Positions 34,724-47,630 of a stretch of DNA of 64,000 nt are shown piece after piece. How positions within the stretch are numbered: the stretch's first letter is position 1; every line of letters starts with the position of its first letter. The notes below the pieces were generated by a model. The model was not told the origin of the DNA. It saw nothing but the letters and a program-made list of their open reading frames with translations, and made no database searches. Made by a program: the position numbers and the translations under genes. Origin of the DNA: Inonotus obliquus (lineage: Eukaryota > Basidiomycota > Agaricomycetes > Hymenochaetales > Hymenochaetaceae); assembly GCA_032164295.1 (NCBI GenBank), contig JAJHTX010000002.1, positions 124,001 to 188,000 on the forward strand, written 5' to 3'.

Positions 34724-37311
34724 TGGTCAAATCTCTTTCCTCGTATCAGTATCTGTTATCATTGTCTCGAGCTATCTAGATTAATTTGGTTTATACCTGT
34801 ACGAACTTAATGACACGGATGGTCACCTGCCTGCTTTCTGAGTGTCCCTGTGCTTGTATTCATTTCGCGATCATTCACACATTCAACTCCGTAAATGGAT
34901 ACGTATCGTCCATTGTACTGCATGCCTCCGCTAGATTTACAAGGTTGCCGTTGTATTTATCCACATTTTCGACCGTGAGCCGAGTTGCTGCTACGACTTG
35001 ACAGAATCATTCTATGATGAGTACTAATCATCAAATCAAACAATCATTTCCGGCTTTCAGCTTGACATTATGATAGTTATTGCATCTACCTGAGTGAACC
35101 AAAGGGCCATTCATAGAGTTCATTCACTAGTATTGGTTCAACGCACTGACCAATCCGCTTCCCATCCGGGCACTTTCTCTTCTCTCATTTGATATACCAG
35201 AGACGCATTGTATTCACCAGCCTTTTGAGCTCTTCTGAACATAAGCGAGTTCGAACCTGGGGTAGCACTGTATTGAGGCCATGTCCAAAGCTAGAATCCC
35301 CTTCGACTCGATAGCTGGAGAATCGTCCCGTTCAGTCGACGTGACAAACCCAAACCGTGTGATGAGTGTTACATTGCTGATCGTCACATATCACTCTCAT
35401 CGCACTGCCACGACCATTTACTGCATTGTTTTATATTCTCCATCATGAGTTGTCTGCGTAGATCCACTAACAGTGATCAAGCTCGAGTCAAAATTTGGTG
35501 ATATCTACTCGAGCCACGTCTAGCGAAGTCGTCTGCATAGTTCGACACCATCCTACTGATCGCAAATCGATCAAATATCTTCTTGATAACGATTTCGATT
35601 GGGCTAGTAATGGCTGAAGATGGAGAACAGCTTATGGATCATTCATGAGGTTTTCATTTCCGATCTGGTGGGTTCTGTGCTCCCCTCGTTTGTGCATCAT
35701 TTACCTTTCTCCGCGATGCGTACGCAATCCAGAAACTTCATGTTGCCCATTGCCTCTCAAGATCTCGCGGCGTCTTCACATAAATTCTTGGCATAACCCC
35801 GAAACTCTGTCTTTCTGCTATACCTATGTTTGCAGACTTCCTGGACGCCCGGTCCAACTTTCGAAAGCGTTATATTCCCTCAGCAGCGAAGGATCTGATG
35901 CATAATTCAAAGGCGACCACCAAGTCCACCGATCGCATTGTTTCCGACCAACTGCTCAGGTCAGCCCAGAAGCTCGTCAACATCCACATCCAAGAAATCC
36001 ATACTGCAAGAGACCGTTTCGCACTAGGCCTTTCAATGACAAGTCCGCGGCGAGGGGATCCGAAGTGATGGCTGATGGCTGCATTTGATCTTCGTATTTC
36101 TCTTCCGTGATGCGTCTGAAGGTTGGACCCAAATTGCACGAACTCGAACGTCATGATAAAGACCGGGTGAGCAAGATCGAGATGCGTCCACCGCCTTCAG
36201 AAGCTCTGTACATGAGAGTACTGCTATCGGTAAGGTTCATGTTTCCTTGGGGAGTTGCAGAATTGCACGAGTTTTACGTTTCGGATTCTGTTTGACAATA
36301 GTCCCGCCCGAAAGAGGGACAGACAGTTGTGTAGGCAGTAGAAGAGTCCCGATCAACGGGATTACTCCCTTGAACTTAATAACCTTGTGAAAGCTCTGAC
36401 TACTCTCAGACGGACTCAGCGAAAGATTGGCGGGCAATACAAACCATACCTGAGCAGTCCCGAATGTTCTTGATTAGTACGACCTCGATCGGACTGCCTG
36501 GATTTATTATAAACGTAATGGTACTGGTGGATGTCTATTCGCCATTGTGTTGGCTTGTAGGCGTGTTGCTTATGCAGCATCTTCGTATCTTGGTCCCCGC
36601 CATGCTCCTGCACCATGGCAAACTGTATTTCCTCTGGGATTACTTTTTAAACTCGCTTCGTTTTCACTAGTCCATTTTTAGCTAATCGGGCTTGAACGGT
36701 TTTGTTTTAATTGAGCACGTCTTGAGAACACGTTCCGTTCACAAGTTCTACAAGTTTGAGTTTTCCCTCCCGGAATGCATAATAGCGGAGTTTCGGCCAC
36801 AATAGAGGAGAGATCCACCTTCAGCAACTGTGTGATAACTTGAGCTATTCAAACTTCATCAAGCGGCATTCTGAGCTGAACGACCGAGTTGCCCGATGAT
36901 ATTTTCCCCATGTCAGACACCTCAAGCATACTGGAAGCTCTTTCAAGGCAACAGGGTAGACGTGGATTTATTCTTCCCCGGTCTTGATGAAGATTTGGCT
37001 TAGCAGCATTGGCTGAAAACGTTTGCATTCTTCGCGAAAAATCATTTTTAACATGAGAAGGGTGCTGTTCCATGATTCTCCCTTTCTATTGCCGTACTGT
37101 TGTACATGCACAATATTGCCGCCATCTCCAATACCGCAGGAGACCAATTTTTCGTTTTTCTGAGAGCGAACGAGTGAATACTCATATTTAGGGTACATTT
37201 CTACATTTTCCCTGCGTGCCGCAGGATAGGCAACAAACTAATTGAAAGATAGATGTATTAAAGTGAAGTACAATAAATGGTCTTTTCCCTCTACTATCTT
37301 GAAGATATCCA
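34724..37311. other. Spacer between units 1 and 2
   Basis: Non-coding by my reading. It contains 3' flanks of both kinases and a partial hairpin around 35358-35388 that is better formed in unit 4. The minus frames at 36849-37073 and 36968-37198 repeat those left of unit 1. Short frames at 35645-36154 recur in other units with stops. Confidence 0.5.
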
Positions 37312-40195
37312 TTACCAATCTCCGAGTGCCTCCCGTTCCCTGAGGTCATCTATCTTATCAATCAGTACTTCTGCGGAAGGCCTTTCCCTCGGATTATATG
37401 CGCAAGCCTCCCGAATGAACGAGTAGTGTCCCTTCCGCTTACCAAACACGTCGTCCCGAGCAGGAAGATCTCGTCGATGTTTAAGCTCTTGGATCGAAAG
37501 CCTTTGAGACTCTGCATAGTAATACGGCCTTTTACCGGTTAGCACCTGAGAAGTGATTGCGTATATTAGCTTTCTGTTTCAAAAGGTGGATATCTTAGAA
37601 GGATGAAATGCGAAGTCGTACCTCTACAAAGACGCAGCCAAATGCATAGATGTCTGCGGGTGGTTGGATCTCTTGATCTGGTGACTTTATGTACTCCGGA
37701 GCGAGCCAACTTTCGTTTGTTTTAATGACAGTGTTGACGAATCGGCTCTCTTGCATATCGGCCACACGGGAGACACCGAAATCAGCGAGTGCGACGAACC
37801 AATCAGTCCCAGATGCCATTGTCCGAACCAGTACATTCGCCTTTGGATAATGATAATTTATAGAGTAAATAAATGGCAGGAAGTGACGAGAACGGTCGGG
37901 AACGTACCGCTCTGAGATCGCCGTGAACACATTCATTCTTATGAACTACGATGACCGTCAGTATCTCCGCCTTGCGTATCAGCGTTTCAAGCGTACCGTG
38001 AGAAAGACCCGAAGCGACACGTTTTAGCTGCAGTAATATCTTAGAACAGGGACATACGGAGATGGTATTAAACTACACTTACTATACGTAGACGTTGCTC
38101 AACGGAAAAGGTATCACTTTTCTTCCAACTAATTAGATCCTTCAAGCTCATCTCATACTCATCGATGACGAGCCCGGGAAAGGGAAAGTTAGGGATCTCG
38201 TAATATCCATGAAGACGAACAACATTGGCGTGTGCACATTTGACAAGACAGTGAGCTTCGCGAATAATACGCTGAAATGTCATTCAGTCGCATTGCTAAA
38301 CGCTCAAAGATGGCACTCACGTTCCATGCCCTTCGCGTAAATTCTTCATCCCCGCGTCTAGCGAATGGGCGTTTAACGACATACTATACAGTTGCTGTTA
38401 CCAGGAGAAATTTAAGCTGACTTCCTTGCTCCTCACCTTTTTCTTGCCATCAACTGAATAATAACGATACACCGCGGAAAACGAGCCATCACCAATTGGT
38501 TCAGGATTCTGTGTAGATAAGAGAACAGGATGCAAGGTTAACTTATGCAGGTCTAGAATATATGTCAGATGGGTCAACTCGAAAGCAACTGACTATTGCG
38601 CGAAACAATGACTGACCTTCCAGTCCTAGATGACTAATCTCAATGGATGACGTATTCGAGGGAGTGGTAGACCGAGCTTTGGGCTTCTGAATTATACGCC
38701 TGAGGCCATCAAGCAAGTTACGCATCCGTATTTCACTATCGAATGTTTCGAGCGGCGCATCTGCCTTGCCCAGCGCATGATCCTCTGTTAACCATGATAT
38801 CAGCAAAGGAATTAAGACACGAATGATTCGAAGCCTCACTATCTTCGCTCATATCTGCAACTTTCGTTGTGTTCGGTGACTCCTGCTTAAGTTGCTCATC
38901 AGTCTCCTGTTGAGCATTTGTGAGACTCGTTTTTTGCCTTCGTTGAGGGGGTAATTGATTACATTGCATAGCTTCAGAATTTTATCCATGACGGGCTGAA
39001 GCTGAGGAATACTGGACTGGATTGCATTCTCTGTTCCCTCGAGCGCTTTCGACATTGCAAAAGTGGCTCTGTATTTTTGAATAGTCATGAGTTATAGAAC
39101 GCACGTGGAAAGGAAAGCTTACACTGAGACATGCATGAATATGGAGGAGATCAGAAGTTCGTGACTCGGATGGGTGCTGAGGAGTTCGATAAGTTTTATC
39201 GTCGCAGTCCTCAAATCCTCCTCCAGTTTTTGTAAGTGCTCATGATTCTCAAAATCCTTGTCCTGAAAGCACAATATCAATGAAATGGGACACTTTTCGG
39301 ATAGCTACATACCTCAAGATCATTCACACTGTCCATTATGCTCACAACCTTGAGGCACAGACTCTTTAGATCTTCCCAGACTAAAGAAACTTACAAACGA
39401 AGTGAGTAAGCGATTGAGAACAAGCTACTAATTTTACCTTCGCTGGGTGAGCTGTCTCCATACCACCATGCATTGAAGTCGGATTCGGACAGCTTAAGTT
39501 CTTGATAAGTATCATTTCTAGGACATAGAATGTCCAAGCCTTCAGTTTATCGGAACATGTAACTGGTTCTAGAAGGTCGTACCCATCGCTAGAAAGAATC
39601 CATACACTCATTCGTGATGAAAGGCGCGACAGACTACTTCCATCGTCGAATTTAGTCTTAAAGGCCACATCGCCGCATATGCCGGATTTTGTCCTTGCGT
39701 TATTCGTTGCCTGGAGATTCAATGAGAAAAAGGAAGAAAATCGAGCAGAGGAAAAAGTAAAGCATACCTTGACATCACTTCTGAGGATGTTTATCTGCCG
39801 CAGAAGTCCATCCAAGAGCGATGACAGCTCCCCGATATCAATGGTCTTGCTTGCAGGAAATATTCTGAATAACTTCCAACTTGAAGTTGATACTGCGACT
39901 GAAGCATCCCGGTATATCCCCTCAATCCTGGAGAAGAACATAAGGCAACTGCAAAAGAAATTTGAAAGCTGGCGTACAGATCTTGCCGCCTCAAAATATC
40001 CTCCGTACGTTCATCTTCGGTGTCGGGGCTTTCGTCAAGTGTCACTCCTTTAGCCTTCGTGATGATCGAGTATAAGTCATCACGTTCCTTCTTGACATTC
40101 AACATCTGGATGCTTTCTGATGAGTAGGAGCGCTGGTATACCGTGTGAATACTAACCTTGGTCCGTACACTTATTCCTGCAAGTACGGTAGTCAT
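37312..40195 (-). CDS. Array large kinase, unit 2
   Basis: Same design as the unit 1 copy and almost identical to it from the stop codon to about 39460 (offset 7175), covering the kinase domain and the middle region. The first five exons differ: exon 1 reads MTTVLAGISVRTK and exon 3 starts IEGIYRDASVAVSTSSWK. The donor of intron 4 is changed: the normal SSG|GTGA is SSD followed by GGGTACG. Using GTACGA at about 39585 as donor puts the usual acceptor out of frame, but an acceptor further on (CCTAG before AAATGAT, about 39520) restores it at a cost of seven codons. So the gene may be intact with a small deletion, or damaged. The kinase residues are all present. Confidence 0.8.
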
Positions 40196-40511
40196 TGCTT
40201 AGAGGGAGTGCCTAACGACGAGACCAGCGGCGAGAGACTTGGATGCTTGCTAATACTAGGCTGTATGTCGTTTTGAGCATTATATACTGAAGTTGCATGA
40301 GGCCATGCGTGTCATATCTATTGTCTTTGCCCAGAACAAAGGGAAGCAAGGAATTTCAAAAAGAAAAGAAAAACGGAAGCAGAAGTAAACTCCCCGTCGC
40401 CACGTTTCAGGTCTTCCATCATTCACGTGTTCATTACGTGTGGATCACGCACGGCATGACTGGGGACACGCTGATGACCGATAGTCGCGTCTGTTCCTCT
40501 CCATTCCCTCC
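40196..40511. promoter_or_regulatory. Shared divergent promoter, unit 2
   Basis: 316 bp. TATATA at 40281-40286 and CACGTG at 40424-40429, the latter followed by TTCATTACGTG. Its sequence differs clearly from unit 1 although both flanks are near-identical. Confidence 0.6.
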
Positions 40512-41883
40512 ATGTCCCAACCTGCTGATCCCACCTCTCCCAAAGATACAGTAATCCCTGAGATATACCGTCTAACAGGACCAGAGGAAAAACTTTACAG
40601 CCTGAATAACCCCGAAATTGCATGGCGAGACAGGCAAGATCTTCTTGAGTCTCATGGATATATTCTGCGTCCAAGATTTCGTCGTGATTGGATCCCATCA
40701 TGGAAAGTACCGGGCCAGGAGAGGCACCCAGTGCGCGCAGAAGACTCTATTCAACATTGGGTAACTCAGCGTTTGTTCCCGGCACTTCGTTTGTCTCATT
40801 CTGATTTAGAACAGACGCACGATTGACGCCATTCGCCAGAACGACGGCCTACGTGTTTGTCTAAAAATCGTTGGTGCAAACGGCCGCGAGCAGAGGATAA
40901 CGAGAATGCTTAGCTCGGAGGGGGGCTTGAAAGATCCAAGAAATCATTGCGTTCCCATTCTCGATTTTTTCGTTGCCGATGTTGACGGATATCTTGTCAT
41001 GCCGTTGTTGAAGGAATTCGATGAGCCGCCGTTTTTGAGTGTAGACGAGGTTCTAGATTTCATACAGCAGACATTGGAAGTGAGTACCATCTCAATATGT
41101 TTAGTGAGTCCCCGTGACCTTTGCCCTTACAGGGTCTCTCATTCATACACAGTCAAGGTATAGCACACAGGTTCGTTATTGCCCAGGTTTCTTCTCCAAT
41201 TATTCTTATTGCAACCCACAGAGATTGTACGAACACCAATATCATGATGGATGCCACGGAAATGTATCCTCGTGGATTCCATCCAACCTATCCATTTTAC
41301 ACTGCCGACGGAACTGAAAGAACAAATCCTCGTTGTCGAAGAGACGTCTCCGTACGATATTATTTCACGGATTTTGGCATCGCTGTGGAGCGCAAGGATC
41401 CCAACTCGTCTAAACTTGTCACTGGAATCAATGGACAGGATCAAGAGTTACCGGAGCTTTCTAGAACAGTGCCGTACGACCCATTTGCTGCAGACGTATT
41501 CATCTTGGGGAATCTGTACCAGAAGGCCCTTGTAATGGTAAGCATGACTTTCACATGATCATTAGAGATATGAGACTCATCACTCTCCATCTCAGAAATA
41601 TACAAATTTGTCATTTCTTTCTCCATTGATAGAAGCCATGACTCGGAAAGACGCAAAAGCTAGACCGACGATTGACGAAGCGATCAAGATGTATGAAGAC
41701 ATACTCGCCGGTCAGCGGAGTCAAATATTACGCCGAAGGCTAATACCTGCCAGTGATGGAAGACTCAAGCGCTTGTTTCTCCATGTTAGCAGTGTTGCCC
41801 AGGAGAATTTCGCGAGTCTACGACAAGCTCTCAGTGAATTCCGCCTACCCCTAAGGCGGACCCATTCGGCGAATAGAGAATGA
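40512..41883 (+). CDS. Array small kinase, unit 2, 386 aa
   Basis: Exons 40512-40760, 40810-41079, 41133-41170, 41222-41537 and 41596-41883, each the same length as in unit 1. From exon 2 on it differs from unit 1 by only a few bases, while exon 1 differs at many codons (EIYRLTGPEEKLYSLNNPE, RRDWIPSWKVPGQERHPV). The catalytic loop and DFG are unchanged. This is the clearest case of the identical-flank, variable-core pattern in the array. Confidence 0.88.
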
Positions 41884-44402
41884 TGGTCAAATCTCTTTCC
41901 TCGTATCAGTATCTGTTATCATTGTCTCGAGCTATCTAGATTAATTTGGTTTATACCTGTACGAACTTAATGACACGGATGGTCACCTGCCTGCTTTCTG
42001 AGTGTCCCTGTGCTTGTATTCATTTCGCGATCATTCACACATTCAACTCCGTAAATGGATACGTATCGTCCATTGTACTGCATGCCTCCGCTAGATTTAC
42101 AAGGTTGCCGTTGTATTTATCCACATTTTCGACCGTGAGCCGAGTTGCTGCTACGACTTGACAGAATCATTCTATGATGAGTACTAATCATCAAATCAAA
42201 CAATCATTTCCGGCTTTCAGCTTGACATTATGATAGTTATTGCATCTACCTGAGTGAACCAAAGGGCCATTCATAGAGTTCATTCACTAGTATTGGTTCA
42301 ACGCACTTACCAATCCGCTTCCCATCCGGGCACTTTCTCTTTTCTCATTTGATATACTAGTGACGCATTCAAGTATTCACCAGCCTTTTGAGCTCCTCTG
42401 AAACATAAGCGTGTTCGAACCTGGGGTAGCACTGTATTGAGGTCATGTCCAAAGCCAGAGTCCCCTTTGGGGAGAATCGTCCCCTACGTTCCGTTCAGTA
42501 GACGTGACAAGCCCAAACCGTGTGATGAGTGTTACATTGCTGATCGTCACATATCATTCTCATCGCACTGCCACGACCATTTATTGCATTGTTTTATTTT
42601 CTCCATCATGAGTTGTCTGCGTAGGTACACTAACAGTGATCAAGCTCGAGTCAAAATCTGGTGATATCTACTCAAGCCACGTCTAGCGAAGTCGTCTGCA
42701 TAGTTCGACACCATCAATATATCTTCTTGATAACGATTTCGATTGGGCTAGTAATGGCTGAAGATGGAGAACAGCTTATGGATCATTCATGAGGTTTTCA
42801 CTTCCGATCTGGTGGGTTCTGTACTCCCCTCGTTCGTGCATCATTTACCTTTCTCCGCGATGCGTACGCAATCCAGAAACTTCATGTTGCCCACTGCCTC
42901 TCAAGATCTCGCGGCGTCTTCACAGAAATCCTGGCATTTGCTTATGTTTGCAGACTTCCTGGTCGCCTGGTCCAACTTTCGAAAGCGTTATTTTCCCTCA
43001 GCGGCGAAAGATCTGATCGAATGGGTGATTATATGCAATGCATAATTCAAAGGCGACCACCAATCCATACTGCAAGAGACCGTTTCGCACTAGGCCTTTC
43101 AATGACAAGTCCGCGGCGAGGGGATCCGAAGTGATGGCTGATGGCTGATGGCTGCATATGATCTTCGTGTTTCTCTTCCGTGATTCGTCTGAAGGTTGCA
43201 CCCAAATTGCACGAACTCGAACGTCATGATAAAGACCAGGTGAGCAAGATCGAGATGCATCGCCGTTGATACCACCGCCTTCAGAAGCTCTGTACACGAG
43301 AGTACTGCTATCGGTAAGGTTCATGTTTCCTTGGGAGTTGCAGAATTGCACGAGTTTTACGTTTCGGATTCTGTTTGACAACAGTCCAGCCCGAAAGAGG
43401 GACAAACAGTTGTGTCGGCAGTAGAAGAGTCCTGATCAACGGGATGAGTTCCTTGAACTTAGTAACCTTGTGAAAGCTCTGACTACCCTCAGACGGACTC
43501 AGCGAAAGATTGGCGGGCAATACAAAACATACCGGAGCAGTCCCGATTGTTCTTGTTTAGTTCGACCTTGATCGGACTGCCTGGATTTATTATAAACGTA
43601 ATGGCACTTTGAATGGCTATTCACCATAGTGTTGGCTTACTGTACGCGTGTTACTAACGCAGCACCTTCGTATCTTGATCTCTTCCCTGCTCCTGCAACA
43701 TGGTAAACTGTCAATTTCCTCCGGTACTTCTTTAAATTCTCCTCGTTTCACTAGTCCATTTCTAGCTTATCATCAGTTTGAACAGTCTTGTTTTAATGGA
43801 GCTTGGAAACATGTTCTCCAGTTCTACGAGGTCGAGTTTTCCCTCCCGGAATGCAAAATAGCGGAGTCTCGGCCACAAGAGAGGAGAGGTCCACCTTCAG
43901 CAACTGTGGGATAACTTGAGCTATTCAAACTTCATAAAGCGGCATTCTGAGCTGAACGACCGAGTTGTCCGATGATATTTCTCCCATTGTGGATAAGTCA
44001 GACACCTCAAGCATACTGGAAGCTCTTTCAAGGCAACAGGGTAGACGTGGATTTATTCTTATCCGGCCCCGATGAAGTTTAGGTTAGCAGCATTAAGTTG
44101 ATTTGAGGTCTTGGCGAAAACTTACTTCTAACAGAAGAAGGGCACCGCTCCACGAGTATCCCCTTCTATCGTCGTGCTGTTATACGTGTACAATATTGCC
44201 GCCATCTCCGATAGTGTAGGATACCCAATCGACGTTTTGCACGAGCGCGAACGTGCGTATACTCATAATTATAATTGATCTCTACATTTCCCTTGCGTGC
44301 TGCAGAAGGGTAACAGACTAATTGAAGGATACTTAGACTAAAACCAATCACTGTAAATATGCCCCCTTATTGCCTCCTATAACATATCCAAGGTGTCGAT
44401 TA
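41884..44402. other. Spacer between units 2 and 3
   Basis: Repeats the unit 1/2 spacer up to about 43560, then a more diverged version. The small minus frames of units 1-2 are interrupted here: the frame corresponding to GGNIVHVQQ carries a TAA (about 44184-44186). Nothing coding is supported. Confidence 0.5.
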
Positions 44403-47305
44403 TCAATTTCCGAGCGCCGCCTGTTCTCTGAATCCATCTATCATCTTGATTAGGGCCTTTGCGGAAGGTCTTTCTCGTGAATAATATGCGCAAGCCTCTC
44501 GGACGAACGAGTAGTATCCCTTCTGATTACCAAACACGTCATCCCGAGCAGGCAGATATCGTTGACGCTTAAGCTCATCGACCGACAGTTCTTGGGATTT
44601 TGCATAGTAATATGGCTTTCTATCGGCCAGAACCTGGTAAGTGATCATGTGTATTAGCTTTCCGCTTCAATGGCTGCACTTCTTAAGAAGATTAAAACGG
44701 AGCCGCACCTCTAGAAAGACGCAGCCAAAGGCATAGATATCTGCGGGTGGGTGGATATCTTGCCCTGGAGATGTAAAATACTCTGGCGCGAGCCAATCTT
44801 TGTTCGTCTTCTGGACGGTGTTAACGGAAAGACTCTTGTGCGTATCGGCAACACTGGAGACACCGAAGTCAGCCAGTGCGACGAACCAATCGTTACCAGA
44901 GGCCTTGGTCCGAACAAGCACATTTGCCCTTGTTAAACGTATGAACAAATGGAGGGAAGTGAGGAAATGATTATAAACGCACTGCTCTGAGGTCGCCATG
45001 AACACACTCCTTCTCATGAACTATAATACTCGTCATTATCGAAGCCTTGCGTGTCAGTGTTTCAAGCGTACCGTGAGAAAGGCCCGAAGCGATATGTCTA
45101 AGCTACGGCGGTAATGTGTTAGAATAGAGTTAAACGGAGATGGTACTCAGCTATACTTACAATACGAAGACGTTGTTTAACGGAAATGACGTTCTTTTTA
45201 AATGTAATCAGTTCTTCCAAGCTCATCTCATACTCATCCATGACGAGTCCCGGAAAGGGAGAGCCGGGGTTCTCGTAATACCCGTGAAGACGAACAACGT
45301 TGCTGTGCACGCATTTAGCTAGACATTCAGCTTCACGAACAATACGCTGATTACTAGTCAGTCATTTCGTTAAGAGCTCAGTGATGACACTCACGTTCCA
45401 CGCCCGTCGCGTAAATTCTTCTTGGATATCGCCATGTCTAACGAATGGCATTTTGACGGCATACTACACAGACACTGTCAGCAGGAGGAATTTAAGCTGG
45501 CTTCCTTTGCTCCTCACCGTTTTCTCACCATCAACTGAACTGTAACGATACACCGCGGAAAACGCGCCCTCGCCAAGTCGCTGAGGAGTTTGTGTAGACA
45601 AAGTAACGGGGTGCAGGTCTAATTTATGCAGGTCTAGAATGCATGTCAGATAGGTGAACCAGGCATTTGACTGTCGCGTGAAACACTGGCCGACCTTCCA
45701 ATCCTAGAGGCTTGATCTCAACGGATGGGCTACTCAAGCGAGCGGTAGGCCGAGCTTTGGGCCTCTGGAATATACGTTTGAGACTGGCCAACATACGTCG
45801 CACTTCATCCTCATTCTCAAATGTCTCGAAAAGAGCGCTGTTCTTGTCCAGGGGTTGATCTCCTAATTATCGAGGGTTCGGTAGAGCTGATTAGCAATAA
45901 CACGTAAATGATTGAGGGACTAACTATCTGTGATCATAACTCCATTCATCGCCGCATTTGGTGACTCCTGTCGAAGCTGTTCAGCAGTTGCCTGTCAAGT
46001 GTTGGTGAGACTCCTTTCGCCTTCCTTTAAGCTGGAACTAAATCACTTGACATAGCTCCTGAATTTTATCTATGATGGGTTGAAGTAGAGGAATGCCAGA
46101 CTGAATCGCGCTCTCCGATCCATTGACAACCTTCGCCATTGCAAATATGGCTCTATATTTTTGAACGGCCATAAGCTTTCAGGTGATCGTTTTCAATCTG
46201 AAAGGAACACTTACGTTGTGATGTGCGTGAATACAGAGGAGAGCAAGTCTTCTTGAGCCAAATGGTCAATGAGGAGTCCGACAAAGTTTTCCGTTACTTC
46301 CTTCGCATCATCTACTAATTTCTGAAGGGGCTCATGAACCGAGATATTGCTTTGCTGAAGACACGTCATGAGTAAAGTAAGACATTTCTCATAGCTGAGT
46401 TACCTCAAGTTCCTCAACTCTGTCCATTATGTCGACTATCCTGAGGCAGAGTCTCTTCAGATCTCCCCAGACTAAGGAATCTTGATCGAAGTGAGCAGAC
46501 GACAGTTGGCAGGCAAGCACTCGCACCTTCGCTGGGTGAATTTTCTCTATACCACCATGTATTGAAGTCGAATTCAGTTAGTTGGAGTAACTGATAGGCA
46601 TTACTTTCAGGCATAACCATATCCAAGACTTCGGTTCATGAGAAGCGCATTACTGGTAGTGTACATTCGCGCTCACCGCTTGAAAGACTCCATACACTCA
46701 TTCGTGACGAAAGACGCGAGAGATCGCTATCATCGCTGAAATTGATCCTAAAAGCCACGTCCTTAAGTATGCCAGAGTTTGGCTTCTCGGGGTTTACTCT
46801 CCCAAGGCGTTCCCTTGCATTTGTCGTTGCCTGGCAAAGTGAGTTGACAAGAAAATCGGATATAGTAAATAACAAAAACGTACCATAATGTCATCTCTGA
46901 CAGCACTTATCTGCAGCAACAGATTATCCAAGAGTTTTGATAGCTCCCCAACGTCGATAGTCTTACTGGTGGGGAAGATTCTGAGCAGCTTCCAAGTCGC
47001 TGTCGATTCTGAAACAGATTGGTAGAGTTCCTCGATCCTACAGAAAATCTTAAGATACGTACAGGGAGAAGTAGGTGGAGTACGCACTGATCTTTCAATC
47101 CTAGAATAAACTGCGTCCGCTTGTCTTCGGTGTCAGGGCTTTCATCGAGACTCTTGCCTCTTGCAGATGCGATGGCCTCGTGTAGGTCAGCACGTCCCTT
47201 CTTGACATCACTCATCTGGACGCGTTCTTATGAGTCAAAGCATTGGAATACTGCTTTAATGCCAACCTTGCCCTTGATAACCAGCCCTGTGCGTATGTTT
47301 TCCAT
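44403..47305 (-). CDS. Array large kinase, unit 3
   Basis: An older copy, about 70-80 percent alike by eye, with the same intron positions. Start MENIRTGLVIKGK; exon 3 begins IEELYQSVSESTATWK, the middle region contains HEPLQKLVDDAKEVTENF. Kinase features: LGEGAFSAVYRY loop, YAVKMP lysine, VHGDLRAANVL, ADFGVSS, LAPEYF, DIYAFGCVFLE. It ends at FREQAALGN, two residues shorter than unit 1. Intron 1 begins GTTGGC, a weak donor. I found no stop or frameshift in the exons checked. Confidence 0.84.
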
Positions 47306-47630
47306 TGCTTAAAGAGCGACCAAGAGTATTAAGCGACGAGACCAGCGTCGATAAGGACAAAAAAGATATGCTTGAGAAATATAGGCAGCACAGCAGTCCC
47401 CTTGAGATATTATATAGTAAACCTTCATGACAACGCCCGGGGTGGATGAGAGTATGTGTTGGTTGTCTTCGCCCAGAACAAGGGAGAGAATTTCAAAAAC
47501 GGAAGCAAAAGAAAATACCAGTCGCCGCGTTGCAGTTTTCCCATCATTCACGTGTTCATTACGTATCTACGCACGCCGAGGATGCGCTGATGACCGACCG
47601 AGAGATGCGTCTGTTCCTCTCGTTCACAAC
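47306..47630. promoter_or_regulatory. Shared divergent promoter, unit 3
   Basis: 325 bp. TATATA at 47411-47416 and CACGTG at 47549-47554 with TTCATTACGT after it, in the same order and spacing class as the other units. Confidence 0.6.

Noticed and set aside
35640..36160. Short frames repeated behind several small kinases
   Set aside because: They vary in length, overlap on both strands and carry stops in the older units, so they look like drifting spacer.
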